Source: Lachnospiraceae bacterium
Lineage (GTDB): Bacteria; Bacillota; Clostridia; Lachnospirales; Lachnospiraceae
Length of the DNA stretch: 64,000 nucleotides
Direction of reading: 5' to 3'
NCBI GenBank assembly: GCA_009774175.1
Contig: VSNG01000002.1
Coordinates: 1-64,000 of the forward strand
Part shown: one piece after another, positions 63,926 to 64,000 of the stretch
Position numbering within the stretch: the stretch's first letter is position 1
Layout: every line of letters starts with the position of its first letter
Notes under the pieces: generated by a model
Database searches by the model: none
What the model saw: only the letters and a program-made list of their open reading frames with translations
What the model was told of the DNA's origin: nothing
Position numbers and translations under genes: made by a program

Positions 63926-64000
63926 TCACCGGCACAATTGATAGCCGTCGTCTCCGTCTATTCCGAACGAATCGGCCACAATACCCGTAATCCTGTCAAA
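63926..64000 (-). CDS. C-terminal tail of an upstream frame, weakly like acyl carrier protein
   Basis: The frame entering from the right edge reads FDRITGIVADSFGIDGDD and ends GYQLCR-stop at 63926-63928. The first part resembles the start of acyl carrier proteins, yet it stops where the carrier helix should begin. Either it is the end of an unrelated gene or a frameshifted carrier gene. Only 24 residues are visible. Confidence 0.3.
   Translation of the reverse strand, partial: FDRITGIVADSFGIDGDDGYQLCR

Noticed and set aside
62179..63990. Long open frame of 603 codons on the plus strand
   Set aside because: It lies opposite two well-recognised genes (WbpI-like and a glycosyltransferase), has no ribosome site and its protein, rich in His, Arg and Pro, has no family features. 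It is a mirror of the codon use on the other strand.
1..64000. CRISPR arrays, tRNA or rRNA genes, transposons
   Set aside because: I looked for regular spaced repeats, cloverleaf-like segments and transposase motifs on both strands and saw none.

Overview
The window is one continuous surface-glycan biosynthesis locus. Every supported gene lies on the minus strand, so transcription runs from base 64000 towards base 1, with gaps of a few bases or ATGA-type overlaps between most genes. The gene families, the AGGAGG-type ribosome sites and the mid-range base composition suggest a Clostridia bacterium, probably Lachnospiraceae; this is an inference, as no housekeeping marker is present. I see no rRNA, tRNA, CRISPR array, insertion sequence or integrase.

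Layout from the right (upstream) edge. 52-64 kb: a glycosyltransferase, a WbpI/WbpE pair for a 2,3-diamino uronic acid, a deletion remnant fusing a WbpG-like amidotransferase to the end of a HisF-like protein, an asparagine-synthetase-like protein, two more transferases, a CMP-sugar synthetase and a split YfhO-type membrane glycosyltransferase. 48-52 kb: a DRE-TIM aldolase with an extra C-terminal domain, a KdsC-like phosphatase and a membrane protein. 42-48 kb: GT2-like and GT11 transferases, a methyltransferase, a PglK/MsbA-like ABC exporter, a sugar aminotransferase and a WbqC protein. 33-42 kb: a fucosyltransferase-like protein, an SDR enzyme, and a legionaminic-acid-type block (PtmE-like, TPP enzyme, NeuD-like, LegI, LegG, LegB). 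11-33 kb: GT2, GT4 and GT-C-like proteins, two GtrB/CsbB-like polyprenol-phosphate sugar transferases, a second ABC exporter and an AsnB. 1-11 kb: an AT-richer end with two DUF6056-type membrane proteins, a split transferase, a TylF-type methyltransferase, FdtA and a dead SDR gene.

The most striking feature is a set of six poly-G tracts (nine or ten G on the coding strand), each inside a coding sequence, while the other C or G runs I noticed are six or shorter. In two genes, a YfhO-type protein and a transferase, the present tract length breaks the frame, and a change of one or two G would rejoin the halves into a normal-length protein. In three genes the tract is in frame. In the sixth (an SDR enzyme) an added nonsense codon means no tract length restores the protein. 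This is the signature of contingency loci that switch by slipped-strand mispairing, known from Campylobacter and Helicobacter and here found across an apparent clostridial glycan locus.

Working model (inference): cytoplasmic GT2 and GT4 enzymes build a polyprenol-linked glycan containing fucose, 3-amino-deoxyhexose, diamino-uronic and ulosonic acid sugars. PglK-like ABC proteins flip it; no Wzx or Wzy was recognised. GtrB-like enzymes make polyprenol-phosphate sugars, which GT-C-like membrane proteins use outside the membrane. Poly-G switching of the membrane transferases, a cytoplasmic transferase and a methyltransferase would give many glycan forms from one locus.
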